64,000 nt of DNA. It comes from Candidatus Leptofilum gracile (GTDB taxonomy: Bacteria; Chloroflexota; Anaerolineae; Promineifilales; Promineifilaceae). Below are positions 1-7,646 of the stretch, piece by piece; the stretch's first letter is position 1, and every line of letters starts with the position of its first letter. The position numbers and the translations under genes are program-made. Where the stretch lies: the NCBI GenBank assembly GCA_016713825.1, contig JADJOJ010000003.1:124001-188000 (forward strand), read 5' to 3'. The notes beneath the pieces are model-generated. The model ran no database searches. It saw only the letters and a program-made list of their open reading frames with translations, and was not told the origin of the DNA.

Positions 1-2
1 GG

Positions 3-524
3 CTGATGGACAGCCTGAAAGCGGCCAACGTAGACATCGTCACCCTCAGCGACGACTGGGGCAGCAACCAGACGATGCTTTTTTCGCCGCGCATGTGGCG
101 CAAGCTGATCAAGCCGTACGCCAAGCGGGTGGTGCAGTACGCCCGCTCGATTGGGCTTTATGTCAACCTCCACAGCGATGGCTACATCATGCAAATTTTG
201 GATGATTTGGTGGAGATTGGCTACCACAGCTGGCATCCGCTGCAAGAAAGTTCCGGCATGGATCCGCAAACGATCAAGGACAGCTACGGCGACAAATTTG
301 TCTGCTACGGCTCGCTGGACGTGATCGACGGGCTGCTGGCTTACGAGGGGGACGTGCTGGCCGAGTACATCCGCAAACGGTTCCAGATTTACGCGCCGGG
401 CGGCGGCTTTATTTTCAACACCGGCCACTTTGTACAGCCAGACATCCCGCCACAGCGGCTGATTGGCGCGTACAAAGTGGTGAACGAGCTGGCAAAGCAG
501 TATGGCACCCTGGCCCCAGCCTGA
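3..524 (+). CDS. URO-D (uroporphyrinogen decarboxylase) family protein, 3' part
   Basis: The gene enters from the left edge, so only its last ~173 residues are visible. The sequence fits the C-terminal half of the URO-D/methyltransferase TIM barrel: a 'DDWGSNQTMLFSP' segment, then 'NLHSDGYIMQILDDLVEIG' and 'GGGFIFNTGHFVQPDIPPQ', which match late barrel strands of this superfamily. Members that are not heme enzymes often act on methylated cofactors or sit beside sugar catabolism genes. Here it overlaps the rhamnosidase gene by 23 bases, so the two are probably translated together. I infer a role linked to the rhamnose locus rather than heme synthesis, but the substrate cannot be told from sequence. 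Confidence 0.8.
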   Translation: MMDSLKAANVDIVTLSDDWGSNQTMLFSPRMWRKLIKPYAKRVVQYARSIGLYVNLHSDGYIMQILDDLVEIGYHSWHPLQESSGMDPQTIKDSYGDKFVCYGSLDVIDGLLAYEGDVLAEYIRKRFQIYAPGGGFIFNTGHFVQPDIPPQRLIGAYKVVNELAKQYGTLAPA

Positions 525-2628
525 CGATTGGCAAATTCAGCCGCCGGAAACGGCCGTCTGGATTGCCTCCCCGCACCCCTTCGACCTGCACGAGGTGTAT
601 CTGAACTTTCGATCGCCGCTGTGGGAGTGGGATGGTTCGGGCAACGTGACTTTGTGGATTACGGCCGATTCCCGCTACAAGGTTTGGCTGAACGGCCGTT
701 TCCACCACCGTGGCCCCGCCCGCAGCTGGCCCCACGCCCAAAAAATGGACGTGCTGGAGATCACCAACCAGCTCAGCGTGGGGGAAAACCAGATTGCCGT
801 CCAGGTGTACCAGCCGGGCTACTCCCACTTTAGCGCCGTGCATCGCGCGGCGGCGGGGCTGCTGGCCTGGGTTGCGGTGGATGGCGCGGTGGGGTTGGTG
901 ACAAACGGCCGTTGGCGCACCATCCGCGACGACTCTTTTGCCAGCAACGTGCCGCGCATTTCCATTTACGGCAGCGGCATTGAGCGGCGGGATTGGCGGA
1001 AGGTGGAAAGTTGGCAAACGGCCGCTTTCAACGACAGCCACTGGTCACCCGCCCGCGTGGTAGCCGGAGCCTCTGGGCCGATTTGGTCTGGCCTGCAAAC
1101 GCGACTCACGCCGCAGCTGGTGGATCGCGACGCCGAGATTACGCTGGTTGAGCAGCGCACGGGGCAAGCCGAAGTGGGCGCATTGACCCATGAAGCGGTG
1201 AAAGCGTTATGGGAGACCCCCTCCCTAACCCTCCCCCTGGCAGGGGGAGGGGACTCGCTCCCTCTCCCTTTGAGGGAGAGGGCTGGGGTGAGGGTGGAAA
1301 GTTGGTTGTTTGACTTAGGCCGCGCCCACACCTGCCAGGGCTGGGCGGAGATTAAAAACGCCAGCGGCGGCGAGCAGTTAGCCATCAGCTATGCAGAAAA
1401 GATGGCCGACGGCGCACTCGTCATCTCCGACCCCGCCACCTACTGCCGCATGCGCCCCACCGACTTTTTTACGCTGCGGCCGGGCGACCAAACCATCGAG
1501 CCGTTTGCCATGCGTGGGGGCCGGTACGTACTTTTCCAACTGATTGGCGCAGATGAGACGGTGCAGCTGACGCCGCACGTGCGCCTGGCCGAATATCCGC
1601 TTACGGTTAGCAAACCGCTGCGCACCGGCGATGACCTGCTGGACGGCATCGTGGCGCTGTGCGAAAACACGCTGCACGCCTGCCTGCAAGAGACGTTTGT
1701 GGACTGCGTCTGGCGCGAAAGCTCGCAGTGGCTGGGGGATGCGCTGCCGCAGGCGCTGGGTTTGAGCGCAATGGGGGAGGATTTACGGCCGTTGCAAACC
1801 ATCCTCCTGGACACCGCCCAGGGCATTTATCCCGACGGCATCCTGCCCAGCGTCGCCCCCGCCGAGGTACACGCCTACACCATCCCGCGCTACAGCGCCA
1901 TGTGGGTGGAGCTGCTGGCGCTTTACTGGCAGCAGTCGGGCGACGCGGCGCTGGTGCGCCAGCTGTGGCCCACGCTCAAGCAACTGCTCGCCGCCCTGCT
2001 GGCCCTGCAAAATGACGACGGCCTGCTGGTGCATCCGCCGGGCCGCCGCTTTTACATTGATTGGTCGGCCACGGCGCAAAGCGACCCGCACCTGGTGTTT
2101 AATTTGCACGTCGTCCTGGCGCTGCAAATCGGGGCAGAATTGGCCCAGACGTTTGAGTCGGAGCTGGTAACTATTTGGCAAGCAGATGCGGCTAAACTGC
2201 AGCAACGATGCCGGGATGGGTTTTGGGGAAACGGCCGTTTCCACGACGACCTCGCCCACACCACCTACTCCCAGCTGGGCGCAGCCATGGCCCTGCTCAC
2301 CGGCACCGCCACCCCCGCCGAAGCAGACGCGCTGCTGGACGAAATCGTTGCCCGCTCCCTGAACGCGCGGGACGACCACGAAGCTGGGGAGATGGTGCTG
2401 GCCAGTCCGTTTATGCACCATTATATTTTTGAGGGGTTGGGGAAATACGGCCGTACGCCAGCCATCCTCAACATCATCAAACGGCGCTGGGGAAGATGGG
2501 TCAACCAAGGTTACCCCACCACCTGGGAAAACTGGAACGTGGACTTTCCCGATGGCTCCCAATGCCACGCCTTTTCTGCCCACCCCCGCTACCATTTAGC
2601 CAAAATTTTCAACCAAAAAAGCGGATGA
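502..2628 (+). CDS. Alpha-L-rhamnosidase, GH78 family
   Basis: This 708-residue protein should release L-rhamnose from rhamnosides or polysaccharide side chains. The N-terminal ~130 residues look like the beta-sandwich domain of GH78 ('YKVWLNGRFHHRGPARSWP', 'NQIAVQVYQPGYS'). The catalytic (alpha/alpha)6 barrel starts near residue 380, with the family motif 'VDCVWRESSQWLGDA' near residues 396-415, where the Glu is the expected general acid. No signal peptide is visible, so it is probably cytoplasmic and acts on imported oligosaccharides. The ATG at 502 lies inside the preceding gene. A GC-rich palindromic repeat (1217-1297) is carried in frame and adds ~27 residues between domains. rhaM, rhaA and rhaB follow on the same strand, which supports the rhamnose assignment. 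Confidence 0.85.
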   Translation: MAPWPQPDDWQIQPPETAVWIASPHPFDLHEVYLNFRSPLWEWDGSGNVTLWITADSRYKVWLNGRFHHRGPARSWPHAQKMDVLEITNQLSVGENQIAVQVYQPGYSHFSAVHRAAAGLLAWVAVDGAVGLVTNGRWRTIRDDSFASNVPRISIYGSGIERRDWRKVESWQTAAFNDSHWSPARVVAGASGPIWSGLQTRLTPQLVDRDAEITLVEQRTGQAEVGALTHEAVKALWETPSLTLPLAGGGDSLPLPLRERAGVRVESWLFDLGRAHTCQGWAEIKNASGGEQLAISYAEKMADGALVISDPATYCRMRPTDFFTLRPGDQTIEPFAMRGGRYVLFQLIGADETVQLTPHVRLAEYPLTVSKPLRTGDDLLDGIVALCENTLHACLQETFVDCVWRESSQWLGDALPQALGLSAMGEDLRPLQTILLDTAQGIYPDGILPSVAPAEVHAYTIPRYSAMWVELLALYWQQSGDAALVRQLWPTLKQLLAALLALQNDDGLLVHPPGRRFYIDWSATAQSDPHLVFNLHVVLALQIGAELAQTFESELVTIWQADAAKLQQRCRDGFWGNGRFHDDLAHTTYSQLGAAMALLTGTATPAEADALLDEIVARSLNARDDHEAGEMVLASPFMHHYIFEGLGKYGRTPAILNIIKRRWGRWVNQGYPTTWENWNVDFPDGSQCHAFSAHPRYHLAKIFNQKSG
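1217..1297. repeat. Dispersed GC-rich hairpin repeat inside the rhamnosidase gene
   Basis: A C-rich arm (CCCTCCCTAACCCTCCCCCT) is followed by G-rich partners (AGGGGGAGGG and later GAGGGAGAGGG), which makes two stem-loops. The 81 bases are read in frame as a Pro/Leu/Gly-rich stretch ('PSLTLPLAGGG'). Related copies are at 3037-3113 (intergenic) and 55827-55870 (end of an ABC gene). Confidence 0.85.
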
Positions 2629-2666
2629 AAAGCGAAAAAATGACCATATTAGCCCCTTTTTCTTCC

Positions 2667-2694
2667 GCGCCTTTGCGCCTTTGCGTTAAAAAAT
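2667..2694. repeat. Short dispersed repeat GCGCCTTTGCGCCTTTGCGT
   Basis: This short repeat sits between the rhamnosidase and rhaM. Nearly the same sequence recurs at 38411-38437, where it is part of an in-frame insertion in the crtI-like gene. Both copies run into TTAAAA and then a TTCAG. Confidence 0.65.
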
Positions 2695-2706
2695 TCAGGA
2701 GACACC

Positions 2707-3030
2707 ATGAAACGAATCGGGTTCTTGCTCAAAGTCAAACCGGATAGGATAGAAGAATACAAAAAGCACCATGAAGCCGTCTGGCCTGAAATGCTCGAAG
2801 CGCTCAGTCGGCATGGCTGGCACAACTACTCCCTCTTCATGCGCGAAGATGGCACCCTGTTTGGCTACTTTGAAACGCCAGACAGCTTCCAATCTGCCCT
2901 GGACGGCATGGCTGGCGAACCGATCAACGCCCAATGGCAGCAGTTCATGGCCCCCTACTTTGAGTCGCCCGACGGTGCCCATCCCGATAAAACCATGGTG
3001 GAACTGGAAGAAGTGTTTCACCTCGACTAA
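2707..3030 (+). CDS. rhaM: L-rhamnose mutarotase
   Basis: A 107-residue protein that interconverts the alpha and beta anomers of L-rhamnose, feeding the isomerase. The family pattern is clear: N-terminal 'KRIGFLLKVKPDRIEEYKKHH', 'VWPEMLEALSRHGWHNYS', 'LFGYFE' and a C-terminal 'MVELEEVFHLD'. Length is right for the RhaM/RhaU family (about 104). A good ribosome site (AGGAG) lies 6 bases before the ATG. It sits between GH78 and rhaA on the same strand, so it is part of a rhamnose operon. Confidence 0.93.
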   Translation: MKRIGFLLKVKPDRIEEYKKHHEAVWPEMLEALSRHGWHNYSLFMREDGTLFGYFETPDSFQSALDGMAGEPINAQWQQFMAPYFESPDGAHPDKTMVELEEVFHLD

Positions 3031-3036
3031 GGAAAC

Positions 3037-3113
3037 ACCCTCCCCCTAACCCCTTCCTGCAGGGAGGGGGAACTCTTGTTCCCTCCCCCTTTGGGGTAGG
3101 GCTAGGGAGGGGG
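3037..3113. repeat. Dispersed GC-rich hairpin repeat between rhaM and rhaA
   Basis: Copy of the repeat found at 1217-1297: CCCTCCCCCTAACCCC, then GCAGGGAGGGGG, then CCCTCCCCCTTTGGGG followed by AGGGAGGGGG. Two stem-loops could form in the mRNA between the two genes and might affect processing or relative expression. Confidence 0.85.
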
Positions 3114-3136
3114 AAAATCAACGACAGGAAGCAATC

Positions 3137-4393
3137 ATGAGCAACCCAACCGAACAAGCCTACGCCCTGGCCAAAGAACGGTACGCCGCGCTCGGTGTGG
3201 ACACCGACGCCGCGCTGCAAAAGCTGGCCACCATTCCCATCAGCCTGCACTGCTGGCAGGGGGACGACGTGGGCGGCTTTGAAGACCCGGATCGCGGCCT
3301 GAGCGGCGGCATCATGGCCACCGGCAACTATCCCGGCAAAGCCCGCACCGCCGACGAGCTGCGCCGCGATCTGGACCTGGCGTACAGCCTCATCCCCGGC
3401 ACCCACCGCCTCAACCTGCACGCCATCTACCTGGAAAGCGACCAAAAAGTGCCGCGCAACGAAATCCGCCCGGAACATTTCGCGGGCTGGGTCGATTGGG
3501 CCAAAACCAACAACCACGGCGTCGATTTCAACCCCACCTGCTTCTCCCACCCTCTGGCCGACGATGGCTTTACCCTGGCTCATCCAGACGCGGGCATTCG
3601 CCAGTTCTGGATTGAGCATTGCCTCGCCAGCCGGGAGATTGGGGCGTATTTTGGGCGAGAGTTGGGGAGTACGGCCGTTACCAACCTCTGGATTCCCGAT
3701 GGCTACAAAGACACCCCGGTAGACCGCCTCGGCCCGCGCCAGCGCCTGCAAGATGCCCTGGACCAGGTCTTCGCCCAGCCGCTAGACCCCGCCCACAACC
3801 TGGATGCCGTCGAATGCAAACTGTTTGGCATTGGCTCCGAGAGCTACGTGGTGGGATCGCATGAATTTTATCTGGGCTACGCCAGCTCACGGCAAAAGCT
3901 GCTCTGCCTGGACGCCGGCCACTTCCACCCCACCGAAACCATCGCCGACAAAATTTCGGCCGTGCTGCTGTACGTGCCGGAACTGCTGCTGCACGTCAGC
4001 CGGGGGGTGCGCTGGGACAGCGACCACGTGGTCACCCTCACCGACGAGCTGCAAGCAATCATGCAAGAGCTGGTGCGCGGCAATTTCCTGGATCGCACCC
4101 ACATCGGCCTGGACTTCTTTGACGCCAGCATCAACCGGGTGGCCGCCTGGACCATCGGCACGCGCAACGCCCTGCGCGCCCTGCTCATGGCCCTGCTGGA
4201 GCCAATCGACCAGCTCCGCACGCTGGAAGCCGAGGGTGATTTCACCGCCCGCCTGGCCCTGCTGGAAGAGCTCAAAGGGCTGCCGTTCGGCGCAGTGTGG
4301 GACCAATATTGCCAGCAGCAAAATGTACCGGTGGGCTATGCGTTTATGGCTGAGATTCGGGCTTACGAGGAAAAAGTACTGGCAAACCGCTAA
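3137..4393 (+). CDS. rhaA: L-rhamnose isomerase
   Basis: This 418-residue enzyme converts L-rhamnose to L-rhamnulose using divalent metal. The N-terminal region carries the hallmark 'PISLHCWQGDDVGGFE' (about residues 34-49), followed by 'GGIMATGNYPGKARTADELR'. The metal-site segment 'LDAGHFHPTETIADKIS' is at about 258-274 and 'DSDHVV' follows near 299. Length equals the usual ~420. A ribosome site AGGAAG precedes the ATG. rhaM lies 106 bases upstream and rhaB downstream on the same strand, but a small opposite-strand gene separates rhaA from rhaB. Confidence 0.95.
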   Translation: MSNPTEQAYALAKERYAALGVDTDAALQKLATIPISLHCWQGDDVGGFEDPDRGLSGGIMATGNYPGKARTADELRRDLDLAYSLIPGTHRLNLHAIYLESDQKVPRNEIRPEHFAGWVDWAKTNNHGVDFNPTCFSHPLADDGFTLAHPDAGIRQFWIEHCLASREIGAYFGRELGSTAVTNLWIPDGYKDTPVDRLGPRQRLQDALDQVFAQPLDPAHNLDAVECKLFGIGSESYVVGSHEFYLGYASSRQKLLCLDAGHFHPTETIADKISAVLLYVPELLLHVSRGVRWDSDHVVTLTDELQAIMQELVRGNFLDRTHIGLDFFDASINRVAAWTIGTRNALRALLMALLEPIDQLRTLEAEGDFTARLALLEELKGLPFGAVWDQYCQQQNVPVGYAFMAEIRAYEEKVLANR

Positions 4394-4495
4394 ATTAGCG
4401 AGGGAAATGACGACAACGAATTTTAGTAATAAACGAATAACTGGCATTCGATAACAAATTCGCTATGCCCTCTAGTTCGTTTTGTCTCTCTTAAT

Positions 4496-4768
4496 TCACC
4501 GTTCATATAGCTCATCACGTGTGAAGCGAATCGGATTGGGAATATCAAAGGGATAATCCATAAGATAGTCAATGATTGATTCATAGCCAAGTTCGGCCAT
4601 TTCTTTAAGGATGTCTCTCTTTTCGGGCATCTGCTCTGCCGCTTGATCGGTGCGAATAATTACCGCAACAGGCGAGTCACTATTAATGACCATCAACTTT
4701 TGTTGTTGTTCTTCAGAAAGCTCAATTTTTCCGTTAACAATATGGGCACTCAGTTTAATTTCAACCAT
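4496..4768 (-). CDS. Small protein of unknown function, antitoxin-like
   Basis: A 90-residue acidic protein between rhaA and rhaB on the opposite strand. The N-terminus 'EIKLSAHIVNGKIELSEEQ' could form a short beta-hairpin. The C-terminus, 'PIRFTRDELYER', resembles the tail of many small antitoxin-like proteins of Chloroflexota and cyanobacteria. No toxin partner adjoins it, so it would be an orphan. Its start is only 26 bases from the divergent rhaB start, so the two genes must share a very short promoter region or rhaB must be read from upstream. The function is inferred weakly from the tail pattern. Confidence 0.55.
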   Translation of the reverse strand: MVEIKLSAHIVNGKIELSEEQQQKLMVINSDSPVAVIIRTDQAAEQMPEKRDILKEMAELGYESIIDYLMDYPFDIPNPIRFTRDELYER

Positions 4769-4794
4769 GGGCGAAATTATAGCATAGGTTTTTT

Positions 4795-6237
4795 ATGGCC
4801 ATGAAAACAGTTTTGGCAGTGGATTTGGGGGCGGAATCGGGGCGGGTGATGGCGGTGCATTTTGATGGCCACCGGCTTGAACTGGAAGAACTGCACCGCT
4901 TCCCGAACACCACCGTTACCCTCAACGGCACGCTGCACTGGAACTTCTTGCGGCTGTGGGACGATATCCAGACGGGCATCGCCAAAGGCAAGGGGCTGAA
5001 CCCGGCCAGCATTGGCGTGGATACCTGGGGCGTGGATTTTGGCTTGCTGGACAAGCAGGGCAGTTTGATTGGCAATCCGGTGCATTACCGAGACGGCCGT
5101 ACCAGCGGAATGATGGAAGCCGCTTTCTCTAAAACCCCCCAAGCCACCATCTTCGCCCAAACCGGCATCCAGTTCATGCCCATCAACACCCTCTACCAGC
5201 TGCTCAGCCTGGTCGAATCCGGCTCGCCCCAGCTGCAAATCGCCCACACCTTCTTGACCGCGCCCGACCTGCTCAATTACTGGCTCACCGGGGCCACGGT
5301 GTGCGAATTTAGCAACGCCACCACCACGCAGCTGTTCAACCCCACCACCGGCACCTGGGCCACCGAACTGATGGACGAGCTGGGCATTCCCAGCCACATC
5401 TTCCCGGAAATTGTGCCGCCGGGGACCAAACTGGGCCGCTACGACGGCATCCCTGTCATTGCGCCCGCTTGCCACGATACAGGCAGTGCGGTTGCGGCCG
5501 TTCCCACCAAAACGGCCGATTTCGCCTACATCAGCAGTGGTACCTGGAGTCTGGTAGGGCTGGAAGTGCCCCAACCAATCCTCACGCCAGAGGCGCTGGC
5601 GGCCAACGTCACCAACGAGGGAGGCGTGTACGGCACCTACCGCCTGCTGAAAAACGTGATGGGGCTGTGGATTTTGCAGCAGTGCCGCGCCACCTGGGCC
5701 GCCGCCGGGCAAGAATATTCTTACGGCCAATTGGTGCAGCTGGCCGAACAGGCGGAGCCGCTGCAAGCAATTTTCAACCCCAACGATGCCCGCTTTTTGC
5801 CGCCCGGCGATCACCCGCAACATATCCGCGACATTTGCCAGCAAACGGGCCAGCCCGTGCCCCAAACCGTGGGCGCAGTGGTGCGCAGCGTGCTGGAGAG
5901 CCTGGCGCTGGCCTATCGTGAGGTGCTGGAACGGGTTCAGGCGGTCTCCCATCAACCAGTCTCCACTCTTCACATTGTGGGCGGCGGTACGCAAAACGGG
6001 CTGCTCAACCAACTGACCGCCAACGCCACCGGGCTGCCGGTGGTTGCTGGGCCGATCGAGGCGACGGTGATGGGCAACGCCCTGGTGCAGCTCATCGCCC
6101 TGGGCGAGATTGCCAACCTCAACGAGGCGCGGCACATTGTGGCCGGGCTGGCTGAACTGCAACTGTATGAACCGGAGGATACGGCCGTTTTCACCCAGTC
6201 CTACGGCCGTTTCCAACAAATCTGCGCCAGGCGGTAA
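4795..6237 (+). CDS. rhaB: L-rhamnulokinase
   Basis: This 480-residue FGGY-family kinase phosphorylates L-rhamnulose to L-rhamnulose 1-phosphate. The ATP-fold start 'VLAVDLGAESGRVMAVHFDG' matches RhaB. 'IGVDTWGVDFGLLD' and 'GNPVHYRDGRTSGMM' follow at about 70-105, and the second actin-like half has 'CHDTGSAVAAVP' and 'SSGTWSLVGLE' (about 225-260) and 'HIVGGGTQNGLLNQLTANA' (about 395). Length fits. The ATG at 4795 is followed by a second ATG two codons later. The aldolase rhaD needed for the next step is not in the window. Confidence 0.95.
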   Translation: MAMKTVLAVDLGAESGRVMAVHFDGHRLELEELHRFPNTTVTLNGTLHWNFLRLWDDIQTGIAKGKGLNPASIGVDTWGVDFGLLDKQGSLIGNPVHYRDGRTSGMMEAAFSKTPQATIFAQTGIQFMPINTLYQLLSLVESGSPQLQIAHTFLTAPDLLNYWLTGATVCEFSNATTTQLFNPTTGTWATELMDELGIPSHIFPEIVPPGTKLGRYDGIPVIAPACHDTGSAVAAVPTKTADFAYISSGTWSLVGLEVPQPILTPEALAANVTNEGGVYGTYRLLKNVMGLWILQQCRATWAAAGQEYSYGQLVQLAEQAEPLQAIFNPNDARFLPPGDHPQHIRDICQQTGQPVPQTVGAVVRSVLESLALAYREVLERVQAVSHQPVSTLHIVGGGTQNGLLNQLTANATGLPVVAGPIEATVMGNALVQLIALGEIANLNEARHIVAGLAELQLYEPEDTAVFTQSYGRFQQICARR

Positions 6238-6287
6238 GGGGGGACGGCCGTATCGTTGCCGGTAGAATCGTGTAGCCGTCCAATTCC

Positions 6288-6315
6288 TTGACATTTGTCC
6301 AGTCGGCTATACACT
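6288..6315 (+). promoter_or_regulatory. Candidate sigma-70-type promoter
   Basis: TTGACA (6288-6293) and TACACT (6310-6315) are separated by 16 bases, about 100 bases before the oxidase start at 6416. The -35 box is a perfect consensus and the -10 box is weaker. Confidence 0.5.
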
Positions 6316-6415
6316 CCCTCAACTTTTTTTACAATTGGATGTAATCACTTCTGTTCCTGCGTAGGCTCAGGATTGGGTTTTGCGTTGGACGCCTCTTTGG
6401 TTGTTGAGGTAACTG

Positions 6416-7585
6416 TTGAGTAAACGAGCGTTTCAACACCTCGTTTTAGGCCTTGGTGGAATTGGGAGCGCAGCCGCTTATTGGCTGGCACGACAGGCAG
6501 GCGGCGACGTCTTGGGGCTGGAACAATTTGCCTTGGGTCACGTCCGCGGTGGCTCGCAAGACCATTCGCGCATCATCCGGCTCTCCTATCACGAACCCCA
6601 TTATGTCAATCTAGCCAAAGAAGCTTACCGCGCCTGGGCGGCCGTAGAGGCAGATTCCGGCGAGCAGCTTGTCTACAAAACCGGCGGCCTCGATCTGTCC
6701 CCAGCTGGCTCTCGCCTGCCCCTTCGCGATTACAGTAACAGCCTCACTGCCTTAAACATTCCCTTTGAACTGCTAGACGCCGCCGAAATTATGTACCGCT
6801 GGCCCCAATGGAAATTGCCAGACCACGTCACCGCTCTTTACCAGACAGAAAGTGGATTGGTTGCTGCCGCCAAAAGCAACGCTGCGCACCAAAAAATGGC
6901 CCTGGCATATGGGGCCACCCTGCGCGACAACGCTCCAGTTACCAACATCCAGGCCGCAGGCAATGAAATTACGGTTGTGGCGGGTGGCGAAACCTACACC
7001 TGCGAAAAGCTGGTCATTGCCAGCGGCGCGTGGAGCAACCAACTGCTGGCCCATTTTGGCCACAAAATTAACCTCACCGTAACGCAGGAGCAGGTAACCT
7101 ACTACGCCTCGCCCCACCTGGCCGATTTTTCCCTGGAGCGGTTTCCCATCTGGATTTGGTTGGATGAGCCATGCTACTATGGCTTCCCCGCCTTTGGCGA
7201 AGCGGGGCCGAAGATCGCCCAGGATGTGGGTGGGCAGGAAACCACGGCCGAATCGCGCACCTTTGAGATTGATCCCGCCGCTTTTCAGCGCACCGACACC
7301 TTTCTGCGCCAGCATCTCCCCACGGCGCATGGCCCCATCATTACCGCCAAAACCTGCCTCTACACCATGCCGCCCGACCGGGATTTTGTCCTGGATACGC
7401 TGCCTGACCACCCGAATGTGGCCGTCGCCATCGGTGCGGGCCACGCCTTCAAGTTTGCCTCGCTGCTGGGCAAAATTCTTAGCCAGCTGGCTATTGCCGG
7501 GCAATCTGAGTTTGACCTGGCCCCGTTCCAATTCAGTCGCCCCATCCTCTTCGCCGAAAATCCGGTGAAGGAGTTTATGGTGTAA
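6416..7585 (+). CDS. FAD-dependent amine oxidase, sarcosine/N-methyltryptophan oxidase family
   Basis: A 389-residue flavoprotein like monomeric sarcosine oxidase and SolA, which oxidise N-methyl amino acids to the amine and formaldehyde, with H2O2. The FAD fold starts 'LVLGLGGIGSAAAYWLARQ'. 'QDHSRIIRLSYHEPHYV' (about 45-62) is typical of the family, and 'AKTCLYTMPPDRDFVLD' (about 312-328) carries the Cys that binds FAD covalently in relatives. The start is a TTG with a GAGGT ribosome site 5 bases upstream; no ATG gives a complete FAD motif. It stands between the rha genes and the ABC operon, with no obvious partner. The exact substrate is not known. Confidence 0.85.
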   Translation: MSKRAFQHLVLGLGGIGSAAAYWLARQAGGDVLGLEQFALGHVRGGSQDHSRIIRLSYHEPHYVNLAKEAYRAWAAVEADSGEQLVYKTGGLDLSPAGSRLPLRDYSNSLTALNIPFELLDAAEIMYRWPQWKLPDHVTALYQTESGLVAAAKSNAAHQKMALAYGATLRDNAPVTNIQAAGNEITVVAGGETYTCEKLVIASGAWSNQLLAHFGHKINLTVTQEQVTYYASPHLADFSLERFPIWIWLDEPCYYGFPAFGEAGPKIAQDVGGQETTAESRTFEIDPAAFQRTDTFLRQHLPTAHGPIITAKTCLYTMPPDRDFVLDTLPDHPNVAVAIGAGHAFKFASLLGKILSQLAIAGQSEFDLAPFQFSRPILFAENPVKEFMV

Positions 7586-7591
7586 ATGTGC

Positions 7592-7624
7592 AGGTGCGAG
7601 GCGCTTTTTGCGTGCAGCGCACCT
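7592..7624 (+). other. Hairpin upstream of ABC operon
   Basis: AGGTGCG and CGCACCT are perfect inverted arms, with an inner GGCGC/GCGT pairing around TTTTT. It lies just after the oxidase stop and 22 bases before the binding-protein ATG. It could be a terminator for the oxidase gene or a leader stem; no T-run follows it. Confidence 0.45.
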
Positions 7625-7646
7625 CAGGTAAAAAAGGAGAAGAAAG

